Shown here: positions 1 through 13,800 of the stretch, in pieces
How positions within the stretch are numbered: the stretch's first letter is position 1
Layout of the letters: each line of letters begins with the position of its first letter
NCBI GenBank assembly: GCA_030063045.1
Contig: JAQSEB010000200.1
Location: 186,001-250,000, forward strand
Origin: Pratylenchus scribneri
Taxonomy: Eukaryota; Nematoda; Chromadorea; Rhabditida; Pratylenchidae
Direction: 5' to 3'
Length of the DNA: 64,000 nucleotides
The notes under the pieces: model-generated
What the model was told of the DNA's origin: nothing
The model's input: only the letters and a program-made list of their open reading frames with translations
Database searches by the model: none
Program-made: the position numbers and the translations under genes

Positions 1-1623
1 TCAAGGACGACGTGGACTTCGACTAAAAATCGAGTTCCAAAATGGTAAACATAAACCGTGTCAATATATTCAATTCGGGCATCGTGGTCAATGCAAACCT
101 AAAATAATTAATTAATAATATTTTAATTCGAATTTAAATTCTCACTTTAATTATTCGATTGATGAATTCGGGTTCAGCCGACCGTCCACTCAACATTATT
201 AAATGTTCTCTACCCGTCCGAAACCAGGTGATGGCAATGTAAAATGCAACAAAAATGGCCCCAATTGGGTCCAAATAAAGCCAAAATTTCTGGGCACCAA
301 TGGCACAAAGTAAAGCGATCGAATTTGAAAGACAATCATTTCGGTGGTCTTGGGCGAGCACACGGGTCGATGGATCATTCCTAAACCTAAATAGGATTCC
401 AAAAATGATTTTACTGTCATTTTTATTTAATTTGCCTATTGCAAATGAAGAAAAGGCAAAGTTTAATGAAAACGGTGGCCAACATTATACTAATTGTGGG
501 CCAATCAATTTTTGGGTGGATTCGGTGTTGAACAATGGATTCCAACGATTGGACAATCATTTGGACACTGGCAACCGCCATTATTACCGAAACAATTACC
601 TAAATTTGAAAGGTAAATTGAATGAAAAAAAAAATAATAAAAAATACCAAGGCAACTGGTTCAAGTCGAGTCCGACCAATTGGATAAAGATATGGATCTA
701 AAAAAATAATTAAAACATTTAAAAACATAAATAATAATAATTAGAACCATGTTTTCGAATTGCTCGGCCAGTCAACCAAATTACCAAACTAAATAAATAT
801 TTATTAAATTTTAAATTGATAATTTAACCCGGATGTGATGTCCACCAGCGAATCAACCAATGATGAAATGATGGACAATGAACCAGAAAGGTAGGAAGCT
901 GATGCCTTTGCCAATGTCAAACAAACATTCACAATTAATGTGAAAAATGCCAATTTCCGTGCCCTCCTCGCCAATGTTTTACTCCCGTCGGTGGTGGTTC
1001 CACCCGTATTCAACGAACTTTGAACACTTCGCCGTCTTGTTGAACTAAATTTGATAAATTAATTTATTTTAAATGAATTAAATGACCAAATTGATTCGGC
1101 AATTTTAATATAATGTTCTTCGCTGCCATTCTTTCCATATGAATAACTTTTGATTGAAATCGATTTGGTCGGTTCGCCCAATATTCTTGCATTATTTTCC
1201 TTTTCTTCTCCTTCTTCCATCAAATTTGCATCAATTAATGGCAAATTTTCGGTTCCATTTCCATTCTGCTGCAGTTGGTGATTGTCCACAATTATTTCCT
1301 CCTGTTCAATTTCACTATTTCCACTTCTCACGGAATTTTGAGATTGAAGTTGTTTTTTATGATGCTGATAATTCTGCAATAAAACAATTTAAATTGAATA
1401 GAATTTAATATTAAAAAAAGTATACCTGAATTTGTCGACTATCCTGCTCGAAACTTTCAACGAGATTGAATTGTTTTCGGTAAAATTTATCAATTCGCCG
1501 TCTCTTTGAACCTCTCAGTAATTTTCTAGCGGCGGCTGCACATTTTGGTTTGGGTGATGGCAATTTAGATTTTGAATTTGATGTTGGTGGTCCAGGACAA
1601 TTTTCTGAATCACAAAAAACCAT
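1..1623 (-). CDS. Cation diffusion facilitator, Mn-type (partial, C-terminus outside window)
   Basis: Multi-exon membrane metal exporter of the CDF/SLC30-MTP family. Going down the minus strand from the ATG at 1621-1623: a basic, disordered N-terminus (exons about 1426-1623 and 1090-1373), TM1-TM2 (about 820-1043, with SGSLSIISSLVDSLVD), short exons near 745-790 and 665-700 (LTGRAIRK; YLYPIGRTRLEP), TM3-TM4 (about 445-595), TM5-TM6 (about 140-361, DHRND, then DPIGAIFVAFYI), and the start of the cytosolic ferredoxin-like domain (1-108, IDTVYVYHFGTRFLVEVHVV). Both metal-site helices carry DxxxD (DSLVD in TM2, DHRND in TM5). That signature is typical of Mn/Fe-type CDFs, whereas Zn-CDFs have HxxxD. 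The gene runs off the left edge. Family assignment is firm; metal preference is inference from the motif. Confidence 0.9.
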
Positions 1624-2599
1624 TTCTAAATTTGAGAATAAATTATTAATAATTTTATTATTAAATCAATTGGAGAATATAAATGGTAATATGGAAATGG
1701 AAAACTAGTTTTTAATATTTGTTGTCCACTCATTCAATCACTTCCTCAATTTTTCTCCATCAATCTAATCCAATGTAATGTCCGATCTATTTGTTCGGTT
1801 TTATGATGGAGCGAAGGGGAATTCCCATCTTTCCTAATTTTGATACATTCATTAAAATTATAATGGTCCGATCCTTTAATGGAATTACATAAAGAAAGGA
1901 CATGGACATTAAATGAATGTCAGTCAATGCGAATGCGACTGCTATTGATATTTTATTTTTGTCTGGAATAATTATTGGATAGAAAAGGAGTGGAATGGAA
2001 TGGTAGCGGAAGGCTTTTTTAATGATATTGTGGTTGGGCAGCTGGCTTGCTTGGTCCTTGTTTGGTGGACAAGCAATTTAGTTTGATTGATATGAACTTT
2101 GCTTTGAATGAATTTTAGGTAAGTACCGAATTTTATAAGTTAGGAGAGGAGAAGGCTTTATATAAATTTCATGTTAAAAAACTTGAAAAAGATAGGCTTC
2201 AGTCTTCAATTCTATAATTATAATTATCGTGGTTCGATTAATCTTCTTTATCTTAGATTAGATATCATAAAATCGAGATTTTAGACAAAAAAATGTGGCC
2301 ATTTTCATTCACACAAGTTTTGGTTTTTGGGAGAGATGAGACGAAAAGTGGAGAACGAAAAAGCAAAAAAAATATGAGATATTTTGTCATTATAAAATAT
2401 ATCGCCATAATATTTAAAATTTTTTATATCGTACCCTTCAATTTAATCGATTAGTTTTTTTCCATTTATTTTATTATTATTAGAATATAAGTGGGATTGA
2501 TGATATGACTCAATAAATTTTTATTTTGAATTATGCATCAATTTGGAAATGCGAAACAAGCACAAAAATATTTATGAAATTTTTTGTTTAATTTATTCA
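1624..2599. other. Intergenic, AT-rich
   Basis: No ORF, RNA gene or repeat that I can recognise. It probably holds the promoter of the CDF gene on the minus strand and the 3' UTR of the small secreted protein gene, also on the minus strand. Confidence 0.5.
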
Positions 2600-3341
2600 T
2601 CATCGTCGTCGCCTCTTCTCCATCATCATGACCGCTCTTCTTGCTCTGATTGCTTTATTCCTCTTTCGGAACATTGGTTTCAACATGGCCACTAATTTAT
2701 CGCATACTTGTCTTGCTTGTTTATTTTTAATCACATGACCCGCCTCCTCCAACAATGGCAACAATGAACAAAATTTGTACACGCTTTCCAATTCTTGTTG
2801 GCTGAGCCTTGTTTCATCATATTCTTCTTCTCCTTCGGGAAGGGCCAAACTGTGTTCATCTACAGCAGTTGGCATTGTTTCCATTTCCATTTGTCCATGT
2901 TCATTTTGTCCTGTCCTTTCAATTCCATCGCTGTCTTCGGTAGCTAAAAAATGTATTTTAAAAAGTGCCAATATTAAACACAAAAATTTGAGGCAATTAG
3001 GAATTAGTCATCCAATTTTGATGAGAGGCAATTAAAGAAAGTGTTATTATTCCCAGAAAGGATTAAATTGAGGGAGGGAGGGGGAATGAAATGAACCCAT
3101 TAATAAGCCAAAGATGTTGTTTATTTAAAATGGGATGAATTGATTCCCCGAAATTACCTCCGTAAAAGAATGTGGCACATTGAGCCGTAGGCAAAAGGGC
3201 ATTGACGGCAATCAGCAACAAGGCAAACAAGGTGGATGGCCGTATTCTCTTTGATGATGAAAATGCTGATTGGCTGCTGATTCTTCTGATCATTTGAGTG
3301 CCATTTTCTGTTGATCTTCTCCATATTAATTTATTGAACAT
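2600..3341 (-). CDS. Small secreted protein with basic C-terminal tail, unknown function
   Basis: Two exons (3158-3341 and 2600-2943) join in phase across a GT-AG intron to give about 175 residues. Exon 1 encodes a basic N-terminus and then a hydrophobic run (STLFALLLIAVNALLPTAQC) that looks like a signal peptide; an internal Met (residue 17) could be the true start. The mature part is acidic first (EGEEEYDETRLSQQELE). It then has two cysteines about 20 residues apart (KFCSLLP ... RQVCDKL) and ends in a strongly basic tail rich in Arg and Lys. I do not recognise the family. Pairs of basic residues near the end leave a peptide precursor possible, but no amidated peptide repeats are visible. 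Confidence 0.65.
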
Positions 3342-6300
3342 TCGGGATTTGTGCGAACAATTCTGAAAATGAGCAATATTGTTTGGGGTGGATGGTTAAG
3401 TGATTTTGGACAAAATGGCCAGCAGGATTATGGAATTAATGGGTCGAAGGTGGCCACTAATAATTCTACATTTAAAAAAGCTGACTAAAGTGGGCGTACG
3501 TCAATGGGGAAATGAGGAAAATGTCATAATTGTAAAAAGTCTAGCTTTTGTGGATAGATTTCAGCTGCTTTTCCTTATTTACAAAGAAGTAATTCGCCCT
3601 AATAAGAAGACAGGTGAATGGCACGGGAATTGGGAAATAGGCTAATGTGAGGAGGAAGAGGATGAATTTGAATTGAAAACTCACCAAATTTGTGGAGGAG
3701 AATGAGTCAAATTGAATGTGAAATTGACGAAACATTTTGGCAATTTAATTCGTCAGTAATTTATTTTAATTTTCACCTGTAAAATAAGGGAAAATAATAA
3801 AAATAGGAATAAATGTGAGAAAAACACGAAATAAATCGGGAAATGGCCCCACGGGGTCATCTTAAGGGGAAATGAAATTGGCACGATTCGTCAACCAATT
3901 GTCGGGAAAATGTGCCCAGGCGGAAGCCGACTTGGCCATTTTGGTTGCCATTGGCCTATTGTGAACCAGCCGAACAGGAAATGATATTTGGCATTGAATG
4001 GGAATTGGCGGAAAAAGGGAAAAAGAGGCAAATGCCATTTTGGCACCCAGAAATCCCGGTTAATTTTAAAATGAATTAAATGGACATTTGTTGGAGGAAA
4101 GAATGGGAAATTCATTGTATTTTTACACATTTATACTGTAATTCAGACTATAAGGAGTGAATTTAATCCAACAGAAATGAATGTTTCATTTTCGTTCATT
4201 AGAATTTGGTCTGGATTTGGATTTGGATTAACTGGCAGAATGAGGTCGATTAAGTGAATTGAGGATTTGGATGGTCAAAAAATTGATGAAGAATTTGGTT
4301 GGGATTTGGCTAATCCCTTCTAAAGTTATTTAGCATTAATTCAGACTGGCTGAATGAATGAGTCAATGCCAAATGCCAATTTGGCCAAAATGCATATGTC
4401 TTTTAACAGAAAATATTGGAAAATGGAGGAATTTGGTGCGCAAAGGGCCAACTGCTTTGGGTCTGCGTTTTGTTTTGTTGAGGAATTCGATTAGCGGCGA
4501 AATGAGTGGGGAAAAGGTGGAACTGGGGCGCGGGAATTGGGGCCAAGAATATTGGGGGAAAGACAATGAAATTGTCTATGGAATGGATGGAATGAAATAA
4601 TGAATGGAATTGGCCTTAATAAATATACCAATTTTGGTTAGAATTAGAAGGGGAAATTGAATTAATACAACGGTCGGAAGGAAAGGGCAGAAATGAGGTC
4701 AATTTTGGGGGCGAAAAATGAATTTGGGAAAAAGTTGGTGAAAAATCAGAAAAAAATGAAAATTAAATAAAAATTAAAAAAAAGAGATTGAGTGGAATTA
4801 GTATGAAAATTGACGCAGAAAATCCTTCAAATTGATTCGAGGAATTTGTAGGCGGACGGATTGAATTGACCAAAATTATTTTATTTTTGTTGTTTTTGCC
4901 AATGGCATTTTCTTGTAAAACTCAATTATGGGATTGGAATGGAATGGGAGAAAAACAACCAATTTTTGATGGCAAAAATGATTGGCCATTAAAATGAATG
5001 ATGCACTTTTTGGGTATGAATTGAAATTGGCACAAAATTGAACAATTTTGTTTGGATTGAATGAATACTACTTTTGTGGGGTAGAATTCACATGAAATGA
5101 AGAGAATGTGAGAAGGGGGAAAGGTAAATGAGTCGGAAGGAAAATGAAACGTAAATGGGGAAGGCAAAAAGGGGGAAGGGTACCGGGAATGGAGGAGAAG
5201 GCAAAGGTTGTTGAGGCCAATTTAAAATTTGAATTGGTTGGTCATCATCCCCCCCAAAATTGTTTTTGCCACATTTTAATGGCATCGTCATCACAAAATG
5301 GATGAATGGATGAACACTGTACATATTCATTCGCACATTTTGGGTCTCAAAGTTCTTCTTCGCAATTTGCAACGATTTCCGGCACATCGGCGGCTGGCGG
5401 GTTGAGGTCATCTTTTTCCTCTTCCTTTTGGAAAAAAAAACAAAACCAATTTGCCACTGCCCTTCCCTTTTCCCATGTTATTTTGACGCAAATGAGGCAG
5501 TCGGATGCAAAAAAGGAAGGATGTTTTTATTTGGTGTGGTGCCCCAAAATGAGTAATAAACAAAGGTAATATTCAACCGATGACCATCCAATGCGCGAAA
5601 TGAGGAAAAAGGAAAGGCGGGCACTGGGCACCGTATTTGGCATTGTCCATTTTCCCATTTTTTATTATCCCTTGGGAATGAGACCGGAGGAAATGAATTC
5701 AAAGAAGGTTTTTTGGGAGGCTTCATTCAATTATAATATTATTATGAGGGAGGGAGGATTGTGGCCCACCCAAAAAAAGGATAAAGGGATCCGTTTTTTG
5801 GTGATGGGTCTTTTAGTCTCGACCACCTTCAGCACCGGAGGAGAATTTAATCCGTTTTGGGGTTTCCCCGCCTACAAAGAATGCCCTTGGAAGGAATAAA
5901 TGAGGAATGAATGAAAAAGAATGGAATATAGGGGAATATTAGATGGATGGATGGGATGGATGTGGCCAATGGCAATGCGTGGGGATAACGAAATGGATGG
6001 ATGGAGGAGATATTTTTGGAGTATTTTTTGATGCCAAAACAACCGACTCTAGCCCTTGGCCCAATTCACGGGCGCAAATTCTCCGCTGACAAAATTGGAG
6101 AATTTATACATATTTAAAGCCGATTTCCTGTCGAAGATGAAAAAATGAGGGAAATGAATTCAAAAAGTCATGAGGAGGGGACACTGGAATTGGAATTGAA
6201 TGGGACAAAATCACACATTGGTGGTTTAAATTAAATAATAAAACGGAAATGAAAAAGGCAGATGGTTTGGAGAATGTTCAAATATTCAAAATTGGTGCCA

Positions 6301-8146
6301 AATATTTGAATGAGTCATTCGAATGGGAATATATTTTGATGATGCTTGGGGCAGTCAGGTGCAATTTGTTCCCTTTTTAGCAATCAGAATTGCCGTGAAA
6401 ATTATGAATACCGTCAAAAATATTCGAAATAAACTATCAAAATTCAAAACAGTTTAAACCTTCTTTGGAAGAGACAATTTGCAATTTTTTGATGAACGGA
6501 CAAAAGACCAAAAGCAAATGAAAACGTCAAAAAATAATAAATGAATGAAAGAAAGGGGAGGGGGAAAGGGGATTGGAAGGAAGGGGAAAGGAAGGCAGTG
6601 CCGGCCAATTAACAATTTTGCAAATGAATGAATTAAATAATTTGAATGGCGTGAATCCAATCCAACCCCACAAATTTGTATCGGCTTAAATAAAATATTA
6701 AATCGACCATAAAATTGGAGGAGTAATGCCTAAAAGGAAATGAATAAATGAATGGATGGGGGCGAATGAAACAAAGCAAATTTGCCGGCCGTTGATTGGA
6801 TGGTGACTAAACAACCTTGCGTCAATTTAATTTAAATATTTGCCCTTCGAGGAGGAGGGATTAAATTGAATCATAAAATGCAATTAAAAATAAATTTGCC
6901 CTTTTTCCCATTCCCGCGACAAACAATTTAATTGATGGGAAAATTATGTTAAATAATAAATAAATGGGAGGAGGGAAATGAATTTGTTTGGTTCAGTCAA
7001 AATTATTGCTGCAAATTGGAAGGTGACGTGAAAATAATTTATGAAATGAATGAATGGATGGATGGATCCAGTTCATTCATTCAGACGCATGGGAAAATGG
7101 GTGGTCTTTTTGGGTGGCATAAAAATTTGGCACACATTTTTTGGTACATTTTTATTAAATTCAACAATTAAAAAGAAAATTGAACAAAGAAAATTAAAAT
7201 TAATTATGATGTCGGTGGTGGAATATTGGCAAATTAAAATAATATTAAAAATAATAAAAAAAAATGCTTAAATATATTTGCCATTTTAATGAATATTATT
7301 TTATTATTCCATTTCATTTCATTTTCATCAGAAAAGGCGTTCAATGAAGATGGAGATCATGGATTCGGCGCTGGGAGTGCGAAACATTTTGGGCGAGCCA
7401 ATTTCCATTTGACGAATTGGTGTTGAGGTGAAAAGTGGATGGAACGGTGGAATCGGAATTGGGATGGCAATGCTCCAAATGGATTCGGCCAAACTATAAA
7501 AAATGATGAGGACATATTGAGAATTTGCTAAATTCTTACCTTAAATTCATCGGATGGATATCGTTATCCTTTTCGGTATTCTTGGCAATTGGCTTTTCCT
7601 TCTTTTCCTCATTTCTTTTCGTCATTTTGATCAACAATCGGCCCATTGCCCGTTTAATGCGATTCAGAAGGAATTTGGCCATTTTCAGTGCGAATTTATT
7701 ATTATTAAATATTTTATTATGGAAATAAAAACTAAAATTGGAAATTGAATGAATAAATTTGGAAATTGGAGAGGAATGAATGTGAAAATGGATTGGGGGA
7801 ATTGATGTTGAGTGAATTGGCATTGGCATCAATCAAAAGGGATTAAAGGGAGAAAGATCAAGGGATGGCATAATTTGTGCATTTTGATTGAAATTGAAAT
7901 GCATTTGGGAGAATGTGCCATTCATTTTTTGGGGATCAATCAAATCCAATCAAATTTCAATTCTACCTAACTTGCTTTTCCACCCAATTTTCCCTCCCAA
8001 CCTTTCACCCCCCTCCCCCAATTCATTCCATTGTTCAATTCACCCTCCAATCCCGTTCCCTCCAAAAAGTCCAAATCCAGTCCCTCTCCCGTCGCTCAAT
8101 TTACGCCATTTTAGTACATCATCACCTTTTTCATTCCATTTTTGGC
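3342..8146. other. Gene-poor spacer, 4.8 kb
   Basis: AT-rich DNA dominated by short A/G-rich and ATGAATGAATGG-like low-complexity words. Several ORFs of 60-110 codons exist on both strands, but none has a recognisable domain, convincing codon pattern or splice partners. I see no RNA gene. Part of it may be regulatory sequence for the mlt-10-like gene that starts at 8147. Confidence 0.45.
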
Positions 8147-10601
8147 ATGTTCCAAATTTTATTATCCTCCATTTTTCCTTCCCATTTGGCCATTTTCCTC
8201 ATTTTTGTCCCTTCTGAAATGTTGGCCAATTCTTCGAAATTTTATTCATTGAATTTGTCTGCCCTTGACGAATATTGGCATCGGGCCGCCGTCATGGCTT
8301 TATTGAAGGTGAGGGCGGATGCCAAAAATGGAAAAAAGGAAATGGGAATGTGTGCCGATTGAGTAAAAATTAGACCAGAGGTGGGACAAAAAGGGAAAGG
8401 AAGTCATTTTCCATTCAGTTCTGAGAAAATCCAGTCAACATTTGGCTGGTTGGCAAACGCCACTTGGCCAATTCATTTAAAGGGGCAAAATATTTATCAA
8501 AAATGTGCCAATGCCAATTTTATTAATTAAATAAAAGGAAAGGAAGGGTTGAAAAGTGTAAACACATGATTGGACAATATTGAAGAAATTTTCATTCAGC
8601 TGAAGGCCGAATCCCTGTTGACTTCATTGCCTCCGGCTGAAAGGCCAATATTTTTGGAATGCGCAAAAGAGGAAGGTGGAAAAACGGCCAAAGGATTAGC
8701 AAAATGTGTAAATGCACTAATCAAACAAAAAAATCGAATGGAAATGGAAAGGAGAATTGGAATTGGAGAACAAAAAATGCCAGAATCAACTTTAGAAGGG
8801 CTAATGGGAATGTTGAAGGAAGCAATGGAGAATTTGATCGGCACGAAGAGAAGGGCACTGGAGGAGAATGAGCCAAAACAAATGGAAATTGGATTGGATG
8901 GGGCAAATATTCATTTTGGAGTGATTTTACCTGGAAGGCAGAAAAGGGCAACCAAAGGATTGGTTCATGTGGAGAATTTGAGGGAATTGCAAAGATTCCT
9001 GGAAATGAGACAATTTTGCCGAAAATATTTGGCCAAAATGGCACAAAAGAATGCCGAGTATGTTCGAATTGATTTGAATATATTTTCTCCCCCTTTTGAG
9101 TTTATTTCGTTCCCATCTTCCTTTTGACCTTCGATTGCGTTTTGATCAATTTGCCCAAAATGAAATTGGCCAACAAATCCTCTCGACAATTCGAGTGCCA
9201 CCCATAATTATGCCGTTATTCCCCCTAATTTAGGATCGACCAATTTTTCGTCGAATTTCGCTAATTTCGCCCCGTCTCTTTTCATTGTTGCCCGAAAGGC
9301 ATAAATCATCGATGGATTGGTTGCTTTCCCCTCAAATGTTCAGTCTTTCACCCACAAATGATGGCTTCCTTCCATTGGCCAATCCAAAGGGCGGAAAATT
9401 GTTGAATCGAATTTTGGCATTGAGTGGAGCCGGTCGAGCAATTGAAAAAACATTGAATGAGTTTGAGGAGGAGAAAAGGCAATTGGAGGAGCAAATATTC
9501 CCTGCGGTGTTGGAATTGCAAAGGAGGGAAAGGAAATGGGCAAAAATGATCGAACCGGAACAGAGGAAGGAAATGCAGGAATTTGGGTTTACTTTTTTAC
9601 GAAAATGCCAAGCAGAATTGGTTTTTGGGAAGGAAAGGGTAAAGGTGGGGAATGATTTTGAAGACAAATTCCATTAAAAAGGCCGATTTGCTATTCAATG
9701 ATGAACCGGCAATGTCCACAATCAATCCAAATAAACGGCATATTCATCTTGAAAAGGCCATTCACGCATTGGCCCAAATGGATGAACAACCAAAGAATGA
9801 AGAGGGAAATGGAGGCAACAAAGTTTTGGCCCCATTTGCATTCACCAATTTTGTGGCCGAAGGAGTGGCCTTGGCAATTATCATTTCCATAAAATTAATC
9901 CCATTTTTCAATATAGGAATCCATGATTCTTTCGCCGCATGCCTTTGTCTCGGAACTTTTGGCCCCGGCTGCCATTTCCGCCGAGATTCTTTCGCCTCGA
10001 GCATTTGTTGCCGCCATTCTCTCACCCAATGCCCTCTTCACTCGAATCCTTTCGCCGGGCGCATTCCGCGCAGAGGTGCATTTTCTTTCCATTTTTCTCA
10101 TCATACAGTAATATTTCATTGAAGGTTCTTTCTCCTCGTGCCCTTTCTCCATTTGTGCTTAGCCCCGAGGCAATGATCGCTGAAGTCCTTTCACCCAGAG
10201 CATTGGAACCTCGTGTCCTTTCCCCGGAAATGGGCATTATCAAGGTTTTAAGCCCGGTTTTCCTTTCGCCAAGGATCATTTCTCCCGAACAATTGGCCAT
10301 AATTATATTGTCGCCAACAATCCTCTCACCCGGAGTACTCAGCCGAGAACAAATGGTTTTGGAAGTAAAATTGGGAGGATGATGGGGGTTTTAAAAGAAA
10401 ATAATTGGATAAATAAAGGTGCTTTCACCACACATTTTGAGTGGAGGAAGCGAAGAAGAGGAGGAGGATGTACACGAACACGAACATGGAGATGAACACG
10501 AAAGGGGAAATGAACATGCAACAAAAGGACAACATGGTGCCATCGAGAATGGACATGAACATGGAAAGGAATTGACCAAAATTGAGCAATTCAAGAATTA
10601 A
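8147..10601 (+). CDS. mlt-10: mlt-10-like moulting protein with SP-box repeats
   Basis: Seven exons can be joined in phase: 8147-8308, 8600-9061, 9234-9638, 9682-9864, 9917-10075, 10125-10364 and 10419-10601. The start at 8147 gives a signal peptide (MFQILLSSIFPSHLAIFLIF). Charged helical regions follow, including FLECAKEEGGKTAKGLAKC and the LISPRLFSLLPER segment. From residue about 400 there is a tandem repeat of about 11 residues built on ILSPRAF / VLSPEAM / ILSPHAF, about 15 copies split over three exons, with each intron placed between repeats. The C-terminus is Glu- and His-rich (EHEHGDEHERGNEH). This organisation matches the MLT-10 family of nematode proteins, secreted by the epidermis and needed for cuticle moulting. 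It may be a paralogue rather than the one-to-one orthologue. The donor of exon 4 is ambiguous by a few codons. Confidence 0.88.
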
Positions 10602-10812
10602 TTTTATTTATTTATATATTGTATTGTATAAATTTTATTGTCGAATAGGCACATTTCAATTGAGGTTAAAGTGAAAATGGACGGGTAAATAATTTTACAG
10701 GGATTAAAGAATTGGGAAAATGGAATATAGAGAGGGGGAAATATGTTCACAATTGTTTTTGTATTAGATCACATTTGGCCATTTTAATTGTTATAAAAAT
10801 ATATAAAATCAT

Positions 10813-13800
10813 TCATTCTTCTCCTTCAACCCCTGTTGGTCCTTCCAATGGTTCATCGATGATTAAAATTCTTTGCAAAGTTGCCAGCCATCTGCTCAAC
10901 AAAACAATGAAAATAAATTTGAATAATTCTCCCATCGAATGAATACTTTTCTGCTGATCTGGAATGAAGAACATGGAACACAATTTTTTCCTCTTTTCGA
11001 TCTGTTTGAATTTGATTTCGATGCGTCAATTCAATGATCATTCCCCCATCCTCCGTTTCATTGAATTCCACAGAATAACCATAGATGAAGAAGGATTCTG
11101 CAGCTTGATCGTCCTTTAAAAAATAAATAGATCATAAATTTGATTTTGCTCCACTCACAAATTCGGCTTCATAAAATTGAAGGAGGAATTCGCGAGTCAG
11201 TCTTGCCCAACGAAGAGAGGGGACACCTTTCCGATTCCTGAATTTAATTGTACAAATGGTGTCACTTTTCCCAAAAATTATAAAAAAGCGAAACTTCGGC
11301 GTTTCCCAATAAAGATGATTTGTAATTTGCACTAAATTGTAATTCTGATTTGTAATTGCACTAAATTGTAATTCTGATTTGTAATTTGCACTAAATTGTA
11401 ATTATGATTTGTAATTTGCACTAAATTGTAATTCTGATTTGTAATTTGCACTAAATTGTAATTCTGATTTGTAATTTGCACTAAATTGTAATTCTGATTT
11501 GTAATTTGCACTAAATTGTAATTCTGATTTGTAATTTGCACTAAATTGTAATTCTGATTTGTAAATGCACTAAATTGTAATTCTGATTTGTAATTTGCAC
11601 TAAATTGTAATTCTGATTTGTAATTTGCACTAAATTGTAATTCTGATTTGTAATTTGCACTAAATTGTAATTCTGATTTGTAAATGCACTAAATTGTAAT
11701 TCTGATTTGTAATTGCACTAAATTGTAATTCTGATTTGTAATTGCACTAAATTGTAATTCTGATTTGTAAATGCACTAAATTGTAATTCTGATTTGTAAT
11801 TGCACTAAATTGTAATTCTGATTTGTAAATGTAAATTGTAATTCTGATTTGTAAATGCACTAAATTGTAATTCTGATTTGTAATTGCACTAAATTGTAAT
11901 TCTGATTTGTAAATGCACTAAATTGTAATTCTGATTTGTAAATGCACTAAATTGTAATTCTGATTTGTAATTGCACTAAATTGTAATTCTGATTTGTAAA
12001 TGCACTAAATTGTAATTCTGATTTGTAATTGCACTAAATTGTAATTCTGATTTGTAAATGCACTAAATTGTAATTCTGATTTGTAATTGCACTAAATTGT
12101 AATTCTGATTTGTAAATGCACTAAATTGTAATTCTGATTTGTTGCACTAAATTGTAATTCTGATTTGTAAATGCACTAAATTGTAATTCTGATTTGTAAT
12201 TGCACTAAATTGTAATTCTGATTTGTAATTGCACTAAATTGTAATTCTGATTTGTAATTGCACTAAATTGTAATTCTGATTTGTAATTGCACTAAATTGT
12301 AATTCTGATTTGTAATTGCACTAAATTGTAATTCTGATTTGTAATTTGCACTAAATTGTAATTCTGATTTGTAATTGCACTAAATTGTAATTCTGATTTG
12401 TAATTGCACTAAATTGTAAATTCCGCCTATTCTGATTCGCCTCACATTTATTAACCCCTAAAGTAACAAATAGCAGCTGCCCATCTTTTGGAAATGGAAC
12501 AATTAGGAGAGCGCATGTTAATGATTTTTCTTTATTTACGACCAATTTTACCTCCTAAATTTGAATTTACTTAATTGCATAATAATTTTTTATATTCGCC
12601 TTTTTCATATACCTCACCACACTTTTATCAGTTTTATTTTTAGCATCAACGCGCAAATGATAAATTTTCTATTCATTTAATGACATTTTTGCATCTTTCT
12701 TGGGAAACTCAACATTTTGTATTCTTTAGGATATTCTATTTATTTTAACCTGAAATAAACTTTGCCCGAGGCAAGAGTCTGTTCCCCCAATTCTTTTTCT
12801 TTGACCGGAATTCGCGCTTTTGCCAATAAACCATTGGAAGGGGCAATAAATAATTCCGAGGGGGGCACCGATCGATCAATGTTTTTGTAATAAATTCGCA
12901 AATTTGGATCATCCAGTGAAAAATACTACAAAATAATTGGATTATTTTTGATTTGTGAGATTTTTATGCCTTTAAATGCGTTGAATCTTGTGCCTCCGTC
13001 TTTTGGCCATTTTCTTTGGGATTGGGTGAAATGAGGATGAGCATATTTGCCGGGAACAATCTGCCCTGTTCAACTTTAATTCACAATCAAATTGCCCCCT
13101 TTTCCTCCATCACCCACATGCATTTTTGTTCTCCTGAAAGCATTGTGGACAAACTTTGACCCTTGCCCATCCTTTCACGCGGACTGGGGCTTGGCCAACA
13201 CATTTTTGGCAAATTAGCCATCCACATTGACGGCAATGATGTTTTCGACGTAACATCGAGAAACGTGTGTCACATCCGGCCATCAAACATTTGGTGGCTT
13301 TATTGTCTGGAATCCAAAGTGCCTCAAAACGTGAATGATGATTTGTTGGGGGAGTGGATGATGAATGGGGCAATGATGATGAAGTCGGATTGGATTCCCC
13401 TTTTAATGAAATGTTTAGTCCATTTTGGTACAATTTGAATGAATTTACTTTTATTCCCATTGTTTGGTTCGTCTTTTGTTGGCTCAAATGGCTTTTCCTC
13501 AATTTCGGGCGATTCTTCCTCACCCGAAATTTGCTTTTCCATTTGTTGTGACCCATTTGGCTGCTCATAAAATTGGCTGCATGCCCCAACATTGCTTTCT
13601 GTCGAACATTTTTGTTCGACCATTTTATGGTGATGCCCTAATGTGCCCATTTTGACCAATGACCGCCTTTGAATCTTCGTCTCTTTGGCCACCTTCATTG
13701 CCTCCGATATTCTTTGTACCCATTGGTCCCTTTCCCTCTTCGATTTTGCCACAAATGCACTTGTCTTTTTGGGACTTTGAACCACAAATTCCAACTCATA

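Noticed and set aside
5591..5899. Plus-strand open frame of 102 codons
   Set aside because: Low-complexity composition, no domain, and the flanking sequence looks like spacer.
7888..8217. Plus-strand open frame rich in Pro, Phe and Ser before the moulting gene
   Set aside because: It overlaps the real first exon of the mlt-10-like gene in another frame, and its composition follows a C/T-rich promoter-like tract.
11332..12545. Minus-strand open frames reading VQITNQNYNL repeats
   Set aside because: Satellite artefact within an intron of the FGD-like gene. Only the part at about 12434-12549 is a real exon.
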